Assembly: GCA_946530935.1 (NCBI GenBank)
Contig: CAMNAJ010000003.1
Span: forward strand, 1-46,333
Length of the DNA stretch: 46,333 nucleotides
Origin: an uncultured Candidatus Saccharibacteria bacterium
GTDB lineage: Bacteria > Patescibacteriota > Saccharimonadia > Saccharimonadales > Saccharimonadaceae
Reading direction: 5' to 3'
The notes under the pieces were generated by a model that saw only the letters and a program-made list of their open reading frames with translations, was not told where the DNA came from and made no database searches. Numbering within the stretch: position 1 is the first letter of the stretch; each line of letters starts with the position of its first letter. Shown piece by piece: positions 37,569 through 46,333 of the stretch. The translations under genes were made by a program, and so were the position numbers.

Positions 37569-38011
37569 GTAATCTAGACAACATATCAAACGTTGCGTAC
37601 AAAAAAGGGAACTGGATGCGCTATTCTTTCTGGGCAATCGCCGCTGCCGCCATCTTTATCCTTTTTTCAATGTTTTTTAATACGATGTTTAATAATGGCG
37701 AAATCTCTGCTGCCGTACCAGAAGGTTACACTTTTGCGGTAACTGATCATTACGCTGAAGGAAGTAACCTTCGTACAACCTATTATGTCTATAAAGACCA
37801 TATTATCGTTGAAGACGAAAGCGTCTATAATAACGTCGTAAACCGTACTCTTTTAATCTATGACAACATTAGTACTGCAAATTTGAAGTTAGATGAAAAC
37901 GATACCACAGAAGTCTGCGAGCTCGGTGCATGCTACCAACGCCCAAAGGTTCTAGCGGTCATCAAAAAACTAATTTCGCGTAGGGTTGGCCGCGAGTATA
38001 TAGGATTGTAA
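37565..38011 (+). CDS. Hypothetical single-TM protein
   Basis: TTG start overlapping the previous stop; YSFWAIAAAAIFILFSMFF TM. Confidence 0.65.
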   Translation: MSNLDNISNVAYKKGNWMRYSFWAIAAAAIFILFSMFFNTMFNNGEISAAVPEGYTFAVTDHYAEGSNLRTTYYVYKDHIIVEDESVYNNVVNRTLLIYDNISTANLKLDENDTTEVCELGACYQRPKVLAVIKKLISRRVGREYIGL

Positions 38012-38013
38012 TC

Positions 38014-40392
38014 ATGAAACGCCTGGTTTTAATCGATGGAAAATCGGTTTTTTACCGTGGCTACTATGCAATGGGCGCCCTTAGCCTCTCAGATGGTACT
38101 CCGACTGGTGGCATCTATGGCTTCGCTGCTATTGCTATGGAAATTGTTAAGAAGATTAATCCTACTAAGGTCGTTGTGGCATGGGATTCTCATACTTCAG
38201 TGTCAAAGCGTCGCGCCATTTATCCAGACTACAAAGCTGGTCGCGTCAAGCCAGGCGAAGATTTTTACGCTCAAATTCCACTTCTAAAAGAGCTGATAAA
38301 AGATTTAGGTTGGGATTTTGTCGAATTAGACAATTACGAGGCTGATGATATTATCGGCACACTTAGTCAAAAAGCCGACGAAGCCGGCGACTATGAAACA
38401 TTCATTATTTCTTCTGATCTCGATATGCTCCAAATCATCGATGATAATACTCATATGTGGCGTATTCTTAAAGGCTTTACAAATATTGAAAAAATCGATG
38501 TTAAGGAATTTGAAGAGAAATACGGCATTAAAAAGAATCAATTTCTTGATCTTAAATCGCTTAAAGGCGATTCTTCTGATAACATTCCGGGCGTCCCGGG
38601 AATTGGCGAAAAAACCGCCGCAAAGCTCTTAAACGATTACGGCACACTAGATAATATTTATGACAATCTAGACAAAATTTCTGGTGCGCTAAAAGAAAAA
38701 TTATCATCTGGAAAAGATAGTGCCTACATGTCTAAACAGATTGCAAAAATCATGTTCGACGCCCCAGTTGAATTAAACGATATCCCAGATTTTGAATTTA
38801 ATAAAGATCAAATCATCTCTGGCTTAAAGAAACTCCAATTTAATTCGCTTATCCGTAAAATCGAAAAAGAAGCTTCTATTAAAAAAACAGAAAAAGCGCC
38901 AGACAGTCCTGCACTAATCACGGATGCTCCAGTTGCTCCAACTCCAGTAAAAGTAGTAGAATCTGCTGATTTGCCTCTTATTAGTTACGACATAAAAAGC
39001 GATATGCATAAAAATGCAGCCCTCGCAAAAAAAGTCCTTTCAGGCGAAAAATTTTGGGATCTTTCTCAAGCAGCATTTCTCATTAACCCGCTCGCTCGTA
39101 GCACTGAAGAGGAACGCTCTTCCAATTTAGTTGCAGTTTATCACGAGCAAGTCGAAGCCTTTAAAGATGCCCCAAGGCTTTATTGGGTTTTAACAGAGCT
39201 TGATTTACCACTTATTCCAATTCTTTACAAGATGGAAGAAAAGGGCATGCTAATTGATAAAAATTATTTCAAAAATCTCCAAGAAGAGTATTTAGAAGAA
39301 GTAAAAAAACTCGAAAAAGAAATCTATGCTCTTGCGAACAAAGAATTTAATGTAAATTCACCAATTCAACTTTCAGAAGTGTTATTTACTGATCTCAATT
39401 TGCCGACCAAAGGCATCAAAAAGACCTCCCGTGGTTATTCTACTGGCGCCAAAGAACTTGAAAAGCTAAAAGATTTGCATCCAGTTATTCCAAAAATTAT
39501 GGAATATCGCGAAGCTGCAAAACTCCTCTCTACCTACATCACCCCAATTCCGGACCTTGCCGATAATAATAATCGTATTCATACTACCTTTACCCAAAAT
39601 GTGACTGCCACTGGCCGGTTGTCCAGTTTAAACCCAAACCTTCAAAATATTCCAGTTCGTACTGAAGAAGGAAAACGCATTCGCACTGGCTTCGTAGCAC
39701 CAGAAGGGAAAGTCCTAGTTTCTGCCGACTATTCGCAGTTTGAACTCCGCCTGGCCGCAGTTTTATCAGGCGACAAAAAGCTCATCGACGATTTTAATTC
39801 CGGTATCGATATTCATACAAAAACCGCCTCAGAAGCATTTCATGTACCGTTTTCCGAGGTTACTAAAAATCAGCGCCGCGCTGCAAAAGTAATCAATTTC
39901 GGCATTATTTACGGTATGAGCGTTAAAGGATTGTCCGATGCAGCTGGCATGCCATTTTACGAAGCTAAGAAGTTTATTGAGGATTACTTTAAACTTCGTG
40001 CTCCTATCAAGCAAAAATTAGATAGTTTCTTAAAGCAGGCAAGGGAACAAGGTTACGTAGAAACATTTTACGGTCGTCGCCGTCCGACTCCAGATGTTAA
40101 ATCCACCAATTTCATTATCCGCCAGGCCGCTGAACGTGCCGCTGCTAACATGCCAATCCAGGGAACAGAAGCCGACCTGATGAAACGCGCTATGATTAAT
40201 GTCGATCAATCTTTACCAGCTGGTGCTGAACTTGTAATGCAGGTGCACGATTCGCTGATTGTTGAATGTGACGAGAATATTGCAAATGAAATTGCAGTTT
40301 TGTTAAAGCATAAAATGGAATCCGTTGCACCGGAACTCGCCATCAAACTTGCCGTAGAAGTTACAATCGGCAAGAATTGGGGCGAACTTTAA
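38014..40392 (+). CDS. polA: DNA polymerase I (5'-3' exonuclease + polymerase; 3'-5' exo region degenerate)
   Basis: DNYEADDIIGTL, LKGDSSDNIPGVPGIGEKTA; TATGRLSSLNPNLQNIPVRTEEGKRIR, SADYSQFELRLAAVLSGD, RRAAKVINFGIIYGMS, QVHDSLIVE. Confidence 0.95.
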   Translation: MKRLVLIDGKSVFYRGYYAMGALSLSDGTPTGGIYGFAAIAMEIVKKINPTKVVVAWDSHTSVSKRRAIYPDYKAGRVKPGEDFYAQIPLLKELIKDLGWDFVELDNYEADDIIGTLSQKADEAGDYETFIISSDLDMLQIIDDNTHMWRILKGFTNIEKIDVKEFEEKYGIKKNQFLDLKSLKGDSSDNIPGVPGIGEKTAAKLLNDYGTLDNIYDNLDKISGALKEKLSSGKDSAYMSKQIAKIMFDAPVELNDIPDFEFNKDQIISGLKKLQFNSLIRKIEKEASIKKTEKAPDSPALITDAPVAPTPVKVVESADLPLISYDIKSDMHKNAALAKKVLSGEKFWDLSQAAFLINPLARSTEEERSSNLVAVYHEQVEAFKDAPRLYWVLTELDLPLIPILYKMEEKGMLIDKNYFKNLQEEYLEEVKKLEKEIYALANKEFNVNSPIQLSEVLFTDLNLPTKGIKKTSRGYSTGAKELEKLKDLHPVIPKIMEYREAAKLLSTYITPIPDLADNNNRIHTTFTQNVTATGRLSSLNPNLQNIPVRTEEGKRIRTGFVAPEGKVLVSADYSQFELRLAAVLSGDKKLIDDFNSGIDIHTKTASEAFHVPFSEVTKNQRRAAKVINFGIIYGMSVKGLSDAAGMPFYEAKKFIEDYFKLRAPIKQKLDSFLKQAREQGYVETFYGRRRPTPDVKSTNFIIRQAAERAAANMPIQGTEADLMKRAMINVDQSLPAGAELVMQVHDSLIVECDENIANEIAVLLKHKMESVAPELAIKLAVEVTIGKNWGEL

Positions 40393-40428
40393 TTGTGGAA
40401 AAATTCCATATTTAGTGTTAAAAAGTCC

Positions 40429-40458
40429 TTGACAACCGCTATATATAGCGTTTATAAT
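40429..40458 (+). promoter_or_regulatory. Promoter with palindromic operator in the spacer
   Basis: TTGACA (40429-40434), 18 bp spacer containing CGCTATATATAGCG (40437-40450), TATAAT (40453-40458). Confidence 0.65.
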
Positions 40459-40514
40459 GAATTTCAGGTAATGCTTATAATAAATACTAAGTCCACTGGA
40501 CAGAAAGAAAACCA

Positions 40515-40952
40515 ATGAAGAAAATCATCTACAAGAATCCGAACGACGCCTGCAATTTCGATCTCAAGCGCTTCGTGAAATCGCTCGAAAGGTATGCTAA
40601 AGTTGACGAAAAAGAAGTTAAGGCTGCTCTCGAAGATTTCGAACAATACGAAACTATGCACGTTTCATGCCTTGTAGAAGTGGGTATGAATTTGATTGCT
40701 AAGAAGGAAGGAGAAGCCGCCGCTAAAGAGTATTTCAAAGAATACGCTGAATACTTTGATGAGGGCAAATTTGAGCGCCTTCGCCGCATTACTGGCTATC
40801 TAGTAGGCACGCTTGATCGTTGGAACGATGCTAAAAAAGCCGAGGAACACGCCCGCGTCAAGCACTCTGTAAACTCTGCCATCGATGATGCTGAGCGTTT
40901 AGCTGCACTTGAGACTCAAGCCATGGAGCAGAACATCGCCTACGCTCACTGA
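40515..40952 (+). CDS. Hypothetical helical charged protein
   Basis: 145 aa ORF with its own promoter and about 50 nt leader. Confidence 0.75.
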   Translation: MKKIIYKNPNDACNFDLKRFVKSLERYAKVDEKEVKAALEDFEQYETMHVSCLVEVGMNLIAKKEGEAAAKEYFKEYAEYFDEGKFERLRRITGYLVGTLDRWNDAKKAEEHARVKHSVNSAIDDAERLAALETQAMEQNIAYAH

Positions 40953-40971
40953 GGTGTGATATAATACGGGT

Positions 40972-41820
40972 ATGCCAGAGCTACCCGAGGTTGAAACAAT
41001 TAAACGTGGTCTAAGTAAGTTTATTATAAATAAGAAGCTTACAAAGACCACGATTTTGTGTGGTAAATCTTTTATTGGCGCCCCAGTTACCGGTACAGTT
41101 AAAACTATTCGTCGCTTCGGAAAAGCTTTAATCATTGACCTAGATAATGGCAAATCTCTCATGATTCATCTCCGCATGACTGGCCAATTAATTTACGATG
41201 GCAAAGAGCGCTACGCTGCTGGGCACCCAAGTGATAATTTTACCGATAAACTCCCTAATAAGCAGACCCGTGTTATTCTTGAATTTGATTCCGGACCGCT
41301 TTATTTTAATGACCAACGTAAATTTGGTTTTATTAAAGTTGTTGATACAGATAAAGTAGAAAAAGATGATTTCATCAAAAAACTTGCCAAAGAACCATGG
41401 GTAATGACGCCAGAAGAGTTCTATGAAAAACTCCAAAAACACAAGAATTCTCTAATCAAAGCCACGATTCTTGATCAAACGATTATCTGTGGGCTCGGCA
41501 ACATTTATGCCGACGAAGCTCTATTTGCATCTAAAATCCATCCAGAAAGAAGATGCTCAACTATCACAAAAAACGAGGCTAAGCTTCTTCTAGAATCCGC
41601 CAGAAAAGTAATGGACGAGTCCATCGCCTCAGGCGGCTCCACCATGGCCACTTACGTAAAAGCTGACGGCACAAAAGGGGATTATCTCGAGAAATTCGCT
41701 CAAGTTTTTCGCCACGAAGGTAGACCTTGTGTAAGATGCGGTGAAAAAATAATTAAGATTCGTGTCGCTGGTCGCGGCACCCACATTTGTCCTAACTGCC
41801 AAAGGAAAAACCATGATTAG
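40972..41820 (+). CDS. mutM: Formamidopyrimidine-DNA glycosylase
   Basis: MPELPEVETIKRGL; GLGNIYADEALFASKIHP; intact C4 zinc finger CVRCGEKIIKIRVAGRGTHICPNCQ. Confidence 0.96.
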   Translation: MPELPEVETIKRGLSKFIINKKLTKTTILCGKSFIGAPVTGTVKTIRRFGKALIIDLDNGKSLMIHLRMTGQLIYDGKERYAAGHPSDNFTDKLPNKQTRVILEFDSGPLYFNDQRKFGFIKVVDTDKVEKDDFIKKLAKEPWVMTPEEFYEKLQKHKNSLIKATILDQTIICGLGNIYADEALFASKIHPERRCSTITKNEAKLLLESARKVMDESIASGGSTMATYVKADGTKGDYLEKFAQVFRHEGRPCVRCGEKIIKIRVAGRGTHICPNCQRKNHD

Positions 41821-42418
41821 AATCTTTTACGGAGACGACCGCGTCAAAGCTAACGCTGAAATTAAAAGGCTGCTAGGCGATAACTACGAAATCATGGACG
41901 GTCAAGACTTAGAACTTGGCGATCTCCCAAACATTTTTATGGGAGTATCACTCTTTGCCGACAAAAGAAACATCCTTATTCGTGATTTCACAGTTAATAA
42001 AGCCGCTTTCGAACAACTAATAAACTATCTAAAAACTCCTCATAATATCATTCTCCTAGAATCGAAGCTTGATAAAAGATCAAGTATTTTTAAAGAGTTA
42101 AAAGATAAAATTGAAATTAAAGAGTTTAATCTTCCAGAAGACCCTAATTTTAAACTTGTTTTTGATATCTTTCACACTGCTAGACGCGACGGCAAGAAAG
42201 CCATTGAAATGCTTGAAAAAATAAAAGAAATAGAAGACCCTATGATGTTTTCTGGTCTTATGTTTTCACAAGCAATTAAGGACTATTCCTCTCATCAGGG
42301 AATTAAAGAAAAAAATATCTTAAAAGAACTATCCAAACTTGATTTAGATATGAAATCAGCCAAGGTAGAACCTTGGCTGCTAATTGAATCTTTTTTGCTT
42401 AGGCTAGCGTCTATTTAG
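41813..42418 (+). CDS. DNA polymerase III delta subunit-like (HolA) protein
   Basis: ATG at 41813 overlaps the mutM stop; MIRIFYGDDRVKANAEIKRLL...LFADKRNILIRDF...NIILLESKLDKRSSIFKELK. Confidence 0.65.
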   Translation: MIRIFYGDDRVKANAEIKRLLGDNYEIMDGQDLELGDLPNIFMGVSLFADKRNILIRDFTVNKAAFEQLINYLKTPHNIILLESKLDKRSSIFKELKDKIEIKEFNLPEDPNFKLVFDIFHTARRDGKKAIEMLEKIKEIEDPMMFSGLMFSQAIKDYSSHQGIKEKNILKELSKLDLDMKSAKVEPWLLIESFLLRLASI

Positions 42419-42668
42419 CTAGTTTTACACCAGCTTTTTTTGCAAACTCGTGAAGATTGGCTTTGCGACGTGAAGCAGTATTCTTCTTAAGAAGGTCTTT
42501 TTTCACGGCTTTATCGTACTCAGATTGAGCAGCAGCCAAAGTCTTGGCGTTAGGATCAGCTTTAAAAGCCTTTACAGCAGCCTTGATATCCTTCTTGATT
42601 TCTACATTATGCTTCGTGCGCTTGTCAGCTTGACGAGCAGCCTTCTTGGCAGATTTAATAATCGGCAT
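42411..42668 (-). CDS. rpsT: 30S ribosomal protein S20
   Basis: MPIIKSAKKAARQADKRTKHN...AQSEYDKAVKKDLLKKNTASRRKANLHEFAKK. Confidence 0.92.
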   Translation of the reverse strand: MPIIKSAKKAARQADKRTKHNVEIKKDIKAAVKAFKADPNAKTLAAAQSEYDKAVKKDLLKKNTASRRKANLHEFAKKAGVKLAK

Positions 42669-42816
42669 TTTTTTCCTATATAGATTAAAAATTAATTACT
42701 TTTACACATTATAACCCTTTTCTCTCTAAAAGTAAAGAGTAGATTATTCGGCAGATTAATTAAAAAGCTTGCACTTACGTCAAGCTTATGGTAATATGAA
42801 GGTTAGAAAGGTAAAA

Positions 42817-44547
42817 ATGCCTGATCAGGATAACACAAAAACACAGCCAGTAGACTCGCCTACTCCTGCAAAAGACACAGGAGACGATAATCCGACTCCA
42901 ATCATTCCAGGTGATGCTGTTTCTGATGCTGGAAAACCTGATGATAAGGATGCACCAAAAGAAGAAGCGCAGGATAATACCGAAATAATGTCCTCCGTTG
43001 CTTCAAAGATCGGCGAATCTCATAATATTCTTGTTGCTTTATCTTCTGATCCATCTATCGACGAGCTCGCTGCCGCAATCGGCCTTTCTTTATTCCTCGA
43101 TCGTATCGGCAAACGTGTTACCGCCATTTATTCAGGTAATACTCCGAATGTCCTCAAGTTTTTAAAACCAGAAGAAACCTTTGAACAATCTGCAGATATC
43201 TTACAGGATTTCGTTATTGCTCTTAATAAGGAGAAGGCAGATCATCTACGTTATAAACTCGACGGTGACTATGTCAAAATTTTCATTACCCCATATCGTT
43301 CTCGCATTACTGCTGACGATCTTGAATTCTCATATGGTGACTTCAACGTTGACCTCGTGATTGCACTTGACGTAGCAAATGGTGTCGACCTTGATGATGC
43401 GCTCCGCGAACATGGTCGTATTATGCATGACGCCGTTGTCGTAAACGTTACTACTGGTAAGCCAGGCAAACTTGGTGAAATCGAGTGGAGCGACAAAACT
43501 GCCAGCTCGGTATCTGAAATGATTGCCGAACTTCTTTATGGTATCAATAAAGAAGGTCTCCAAAAAGAAGAAGCCACCGCATTCCTCTCAGGTATCGTTG
43601 CTTCTACTAACCGTTTTGCTACTGCTAGCACCACTTCCCGCACGATGAAGCTATCCGCTCGTCTCATCGATTCCGGCGCCAATCAACAGCTGATTTCAAA
43701 GAATATTACCTCTGATATTGATAACGAAATGTTTAGTTATGCTGGCGGATTTGAACAATCCGATCGCGATAGAACCAAACTTGATATTGCCCATGGCAAC
43801 GAAGAAGGTGTCGACGAATCTGTCGAGATTGATGCTTCAGTTAATGAAAAAGAATCAACACTTTTAAACGACTTAAAAGCCGCTGAAGCCAGCCTTTCCG
43901 GTGTTGCTGCAGAGGTTACGCCAGATGATAGCAATAAACCAGTTCGCATTGATAATAATGAAGTAAAAGAAGAAAAAGAAGAGGAAGAAAAACCTGAAGC
44001 TCCTGAAATAGTCGCAGAAGAAAAAGCTCCAGAAGTTGAAGAACCAGAAGTTACTGGCACTGAATACACCGCAAGTAATTCCTCTGTTCCAGAGCACGAA
44101 CAAAGCGTTGAAGAACAATCTGCTGCTAACAATTTTGAAGCCGCAGTAAAGCCAGAAAAAGTCATTGCACCACCAACAGATTTCGCTCCAGAGACTCTAG
44201 GCGAGGGAACTAATAAATACGGTCGCATGCTTGAGGATGCACTCGCTGAAGCTCAAGCTGAGCTCTCCGCTCCAGGCGCGATTATCGCTAGCCCGTCCGA
44301 GATGCCAAATCCGGCCGCCGCCGCCGCTCCATTTGCTGCCGCTAGACCAGAAATTAACGGCGTCCCAGATATAAATTACATGCCACTTCCAGGTGATGAA
44401 GTTTTGCCTCCACCTCCAACCCCACCAATCGGCATGGATGGTGCCGGTGCCCCAATTGTCGGTGTTGGCCCACAGCCAGCCATGCAAGACCAAGTCTATG
44501 GTGCCCAGGCCGCCAACCCTGGTGCTTTCCAGATCCCAGGTGTTTAA
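42817..44547 (+). CDS. DHH/NrnA-like fold protein with degenerate motifs and a long acidic/Pro-Ala-rich C-terminal tail
   Basis: NILVALSSDPSIDELAAAIGLSLFLDRIGKRVTAIYSG; VDLVIALDVANGVDLDDALREHGRIMHDAVVVNV; EEKEEEEKPEAPEIVAEEKAPEVEEPEV tail. Start set to ATG 42817 after the SD-like AGAAAGG. Confidence 0.65.
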   Translation: MPDQDNTKTQPVDSPTPAKDTGDDNPTPIIPGDAVSDAGKPDDKDAPKEEAQDNTEIMSSVASKIGESHNILVALSSDPSIDELAAAIGLSLFLDRIGKRVTAIYSGNTPNVLKFLKPEETFEQSADILQDFVIALNKEKADHLRYKLDGDYVKIFITPYRSRITADDLEFSYGDFNVDLVIALDVANGVDLDDALREHGRIMHDAVVVNVTTGKPGKLGEIEWSDKTASSVSEMIAELLYGINKEGLQKEEATAFLSGIVASTNRFATASTTSRTMKLSARLIDSGANQQLISKNITSDIDNEMFSYAGGFEQSDRDRTKLDIAHGNEEGVDESVEIDASVNEKESTLLNDLKAAEASLSGVAAEVTPDDSNKPVRIDNNEVKEEKEEEEKPEAPEIVAEEKAPEVEEPEVTGTEYTASNSSVPEHEQSVEEQSAANNFEAAVKPEKVIAPPTDFAPETLGEGTNKYGRMLEDALAEAQAELSAPGAIIASPSEMPNPAAAAAPFAAARPEINGVPDINYMPLPGDEVLPPPPTPPIGMDGAGAPIVGVGPQPAMQDQVYGAQAANPGAFQIPGV

Positions 44548-44591
44548 TCCTTGCAATTTGATTAAAAGTACGATATAATAACGAATACAGT

Positions 44592-44668
44592 GGAATCGTA
44601 GCTCAGTTGGTTAGAGCGCTGCCCTGTCACGGCAGAGGTCGCGAGTTCGAGTCTCGTCGGTTCCGCCA
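44592..44668 (+). tRNA. tRNA-Asp (GUC)
   Basis: GGAATCG TA GCTC AGTTGGTTA GAGC G CTGCC CTGTCAC GGCAG AGGTC GCGAG TTCGAGT CTCGT CGGTTCC G CCA. Confidence 0.93.
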
Positions 44669-44706
44669 TTTTTTTGTTTCTAAAATATGGTACAATATAA
44701 CCATAA

Positions 44707-46333
44707 ATGTCATATAAAAAGTTAGTTTTAGGTGTAATATTGTTGCTACCTGCTATATTTATGCAGGGTGCATACGCAGAGTCCACTGCTACGGATAATA
44801 TTTCCGTTAATATACCAGTTTCTTGCTCTATGACCAGCACTATCGGGAGTGCCCATACCGCCGTTGTGGAACTTGGTACATATGAAGATGAAATAGGTGA
44901 AACTACTTTTAGTGTCTTTTGTAATGACGCTGGTGGGTTTGCTGTTTATGCGGTAGGGTATAGCGATAATACATATGGGAACACTGTGATGAAGCCATCT
45001 GTATTAGATGCTTCAAATGGTATAGTTACTGGAACGGCAATTTCCGGAAACACATCTAACTGGGCAATGAAATTAACCGCTGTTTCTGGGACTTACGCCC
45101 CTACATTAGCAACGGGTTTTAATAATTATCATGCAATACCAAATGAATACACAAAAGTTGTTTCATTTGCAGCCAATACAGATTCCGTATCAGGGTCATC
45201 ATTCAAATCTACTTACGCTGCATATGTATCTCAAGCACAAGCCGCTGATACGTATACGGGAAAAGTAAAATATACTATAGTTCATCCAAGTACTCCAGCC
45301 ACACCAGAAAATCTAAGTATTATGCAAAATTTTTCACCATCTGAATGCACTTCTACTCCAACTAGAGTAGTTGATAACCGTGATAATCACATATATACTA
45401 TCCAACGCCTCGCCGACGATCATTGCTGGATGATGGATAATCTAGATCTCGGGAGAGAAGATTTAACAGTAGACCTCACAAGCCAGAATACTAACCTCGT
45501 AACTACCATTTCGGCAGATACCTTTAATAGTTGGCGAACGACAGAAGGAACGAATACGACTGCCACTGGCGAGTTTATTCCATTAGAGGGCACCGATCCT
45601 ATAGCAAATACTACCTATGGCACCCTATATAATTATTACGTGGCTTCAGCAGGTACCGTCTATGGTGATAACGGCGCCATCAAGACAGATTCCGATATCT
45701 GTCCTGCGGGATGGAGATTGCCTACAGGAAGTACTTATAAAGAATATTATAGTCTAGCAATAATATACAATGAGTCTATAAATTCTTTCCGATCCCCGAT
45801 CCACGGAGGTGGGCTCGCTTTTACTTTTTCTGGGTCTTTCGGAAACGGGGCACCGAGTGGCATGGGCAATACTGGTAAATATTGGGGAGCAAACAGGATG
45901 AATGACGCCGTTGATTATATGACTTTTTTGTCATTAACTAAAACAATGGTTAGCCATGGAGGAGGCGGACGTGGTTATGGCTACTCAATTAGGTGTATAC
46001 TAGATGAGCCAAAGTCAATCACTAATTTGGTGCACTTACAAGATTTTTCAAAGCTTTCCGAAGAAGAAAAAAGCTTAGTAGTGTCCTCTATGCAAGGAAA
46101 CACTAACTATGAATTAATGGATTCTCGTTATAAGGGTGTATCATATAGTATCGCTAAATTAAAAGATGGCAATCTCTGGATGACAAGTAATCTGGGCGCA
46201 ATTGACGTTTCGTCATCGTATGCTAGCTATATCAATACTTCAACAAATATATCAGAGAATGCGCCCATAAGTTATACTACAATTAGAAATTGGTTTAAAA
46301 CATCTGGTTCGGCGGCTCTCACTAGCGGTGAAC
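44707..46333 (+). CDS. Secreted FISUMP-domain surface protein, 3' end outside window
   Basis: Not in the ORF track because it runs off the end. MSYKKLVLGVILLLPAIFMQGAYAESTATDNISVNIPVSCSMTSTIG... signal peptide; NHIYTIQRLADDHCWMMDNLDL, SDICPAGWRLPTGS, GYSIRCILDEP; a second divergent unit begins YSIAKLKDGNLWMTSNL. Confidence 0.85.
   Translation, partial: MSYKKLVLGVILLLPAIFMQGAYAESTATDNISVNIPVSCSMTSTIGSAHTAVVELGTYEDEIGETTFSVFCNDAGGFAVYAVGYSDNTYGNTVMKPSVLDASNGIVTGTAISGNTSNWAMKLTAVSGTYAPTLATGFNNYHAIPNEYTKVVSFAANTDSVSGSSFKSTYAAYVSQAQAADTYTGKVKYTIVHPSTPATPENLSIMQNFSPSECTSTPTRVVDNRDNHIYTIQRLADDHCWMMDNLDLGREDLTVDLTSQNTNLVTTISADTFNSWRTTEGTNTTATGEFIPLEGTDPIANTTYGTLYNYYVASAGTVYGDNGAIKTDSDICPAGWRLPTGSTYKEYYSLAIIYNESINSFRSPIHGGGLAFTFSGSFGNGAPSGMGNTGKYWGANRMNDAVDYMTFLSLTKTMVSHGGGGRGYGYSIRCILDEPKSITNLVHLQDFSKLSEEEKSLVVSSMQGNTNYELMDSRYKGVSYSIAKLKDGNLWMTSNLGAIDVSSSYASYINTSTNISENAPISYTTIRNWFKTSGSAALTSGE

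Noticed and set aside
43737-44228. 163 aa minus-strand Ser/Thr-rich ORF
   Set aside because: Antisense of the acidic low-complexity tail of the DHH-like protein.
44562-44840. 92 aa minus-strand ORF overlapping tRNA-Asp
   Set aside because: Reads through the tRNA and the start of the plus-strand FISUMP gene; spurious.
1-46333. UGA recoded as Gly (as in some CPR lineages)
   Set aside because: UGA acts as stop at normal ends, e.g. the methyltransferase at 8744 and grpE at 19497; no in-frame UGA inside conserved genes was noticed.
1-46333. Prophage, transposon or defence island
   Set aside because: No integrase, transposase, terminal inverted repeats, nuclease/ATPase defence pairs or tRNA-derived att repeats were recognised.

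Overview
This 46.3 kb window is compact, mostly chromosomal housekeeping DNA. Gene content and style (leaderless starts, reduced enzymes, VirB2-like pilin, pseudopilins) look like a Patescibacteria/CPR organism, probably Saccharibacteria; that placement is inference. Both ends are cut through large secreted proteins with FISUMP-type modules (CWMIENLRL / SICPAGW / VRCI); the left one also has InlB/Listeria-Bacteroides-type repeats. Between them are a pseudopilin cluster, five tRNAs (Ile-UAU, initiator Met, His, Gly, Asp), hrcA-grpE, rplY, a PfkB-like/class I aldolase fusion, a eukaryotic-type PMM homologue, tpiA, argS, orn, mscL, dnaG, rpoD, polA, mutM, a holA-like gene, rpsT and several P-loop or kinase-like genes. 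No rRNA, CRISPR array or transposon was found. The strongest signals are: (1) a repeated promoter/start layout TGN-TATAAT-N6-ATG at about 15 genes, implying widespread leaderless mRNAs, including a divergent pair sharing one palindromic -10 (TATAATTATA) with start codons 14 bp apart; (2) several conserved folds whose catalytic or metal ligands are missing (FAD disulfide reductase without its Cys pair, DnaG without zinc ligands, PfkB domain without GAGD, DHH-like protein without motif I); (3) a tRNA-Ile with a genuine UAU anticodon and an initiator tRNA with a non-canonical 3GC element. All calls come from reading the sequence; no database search was possible.
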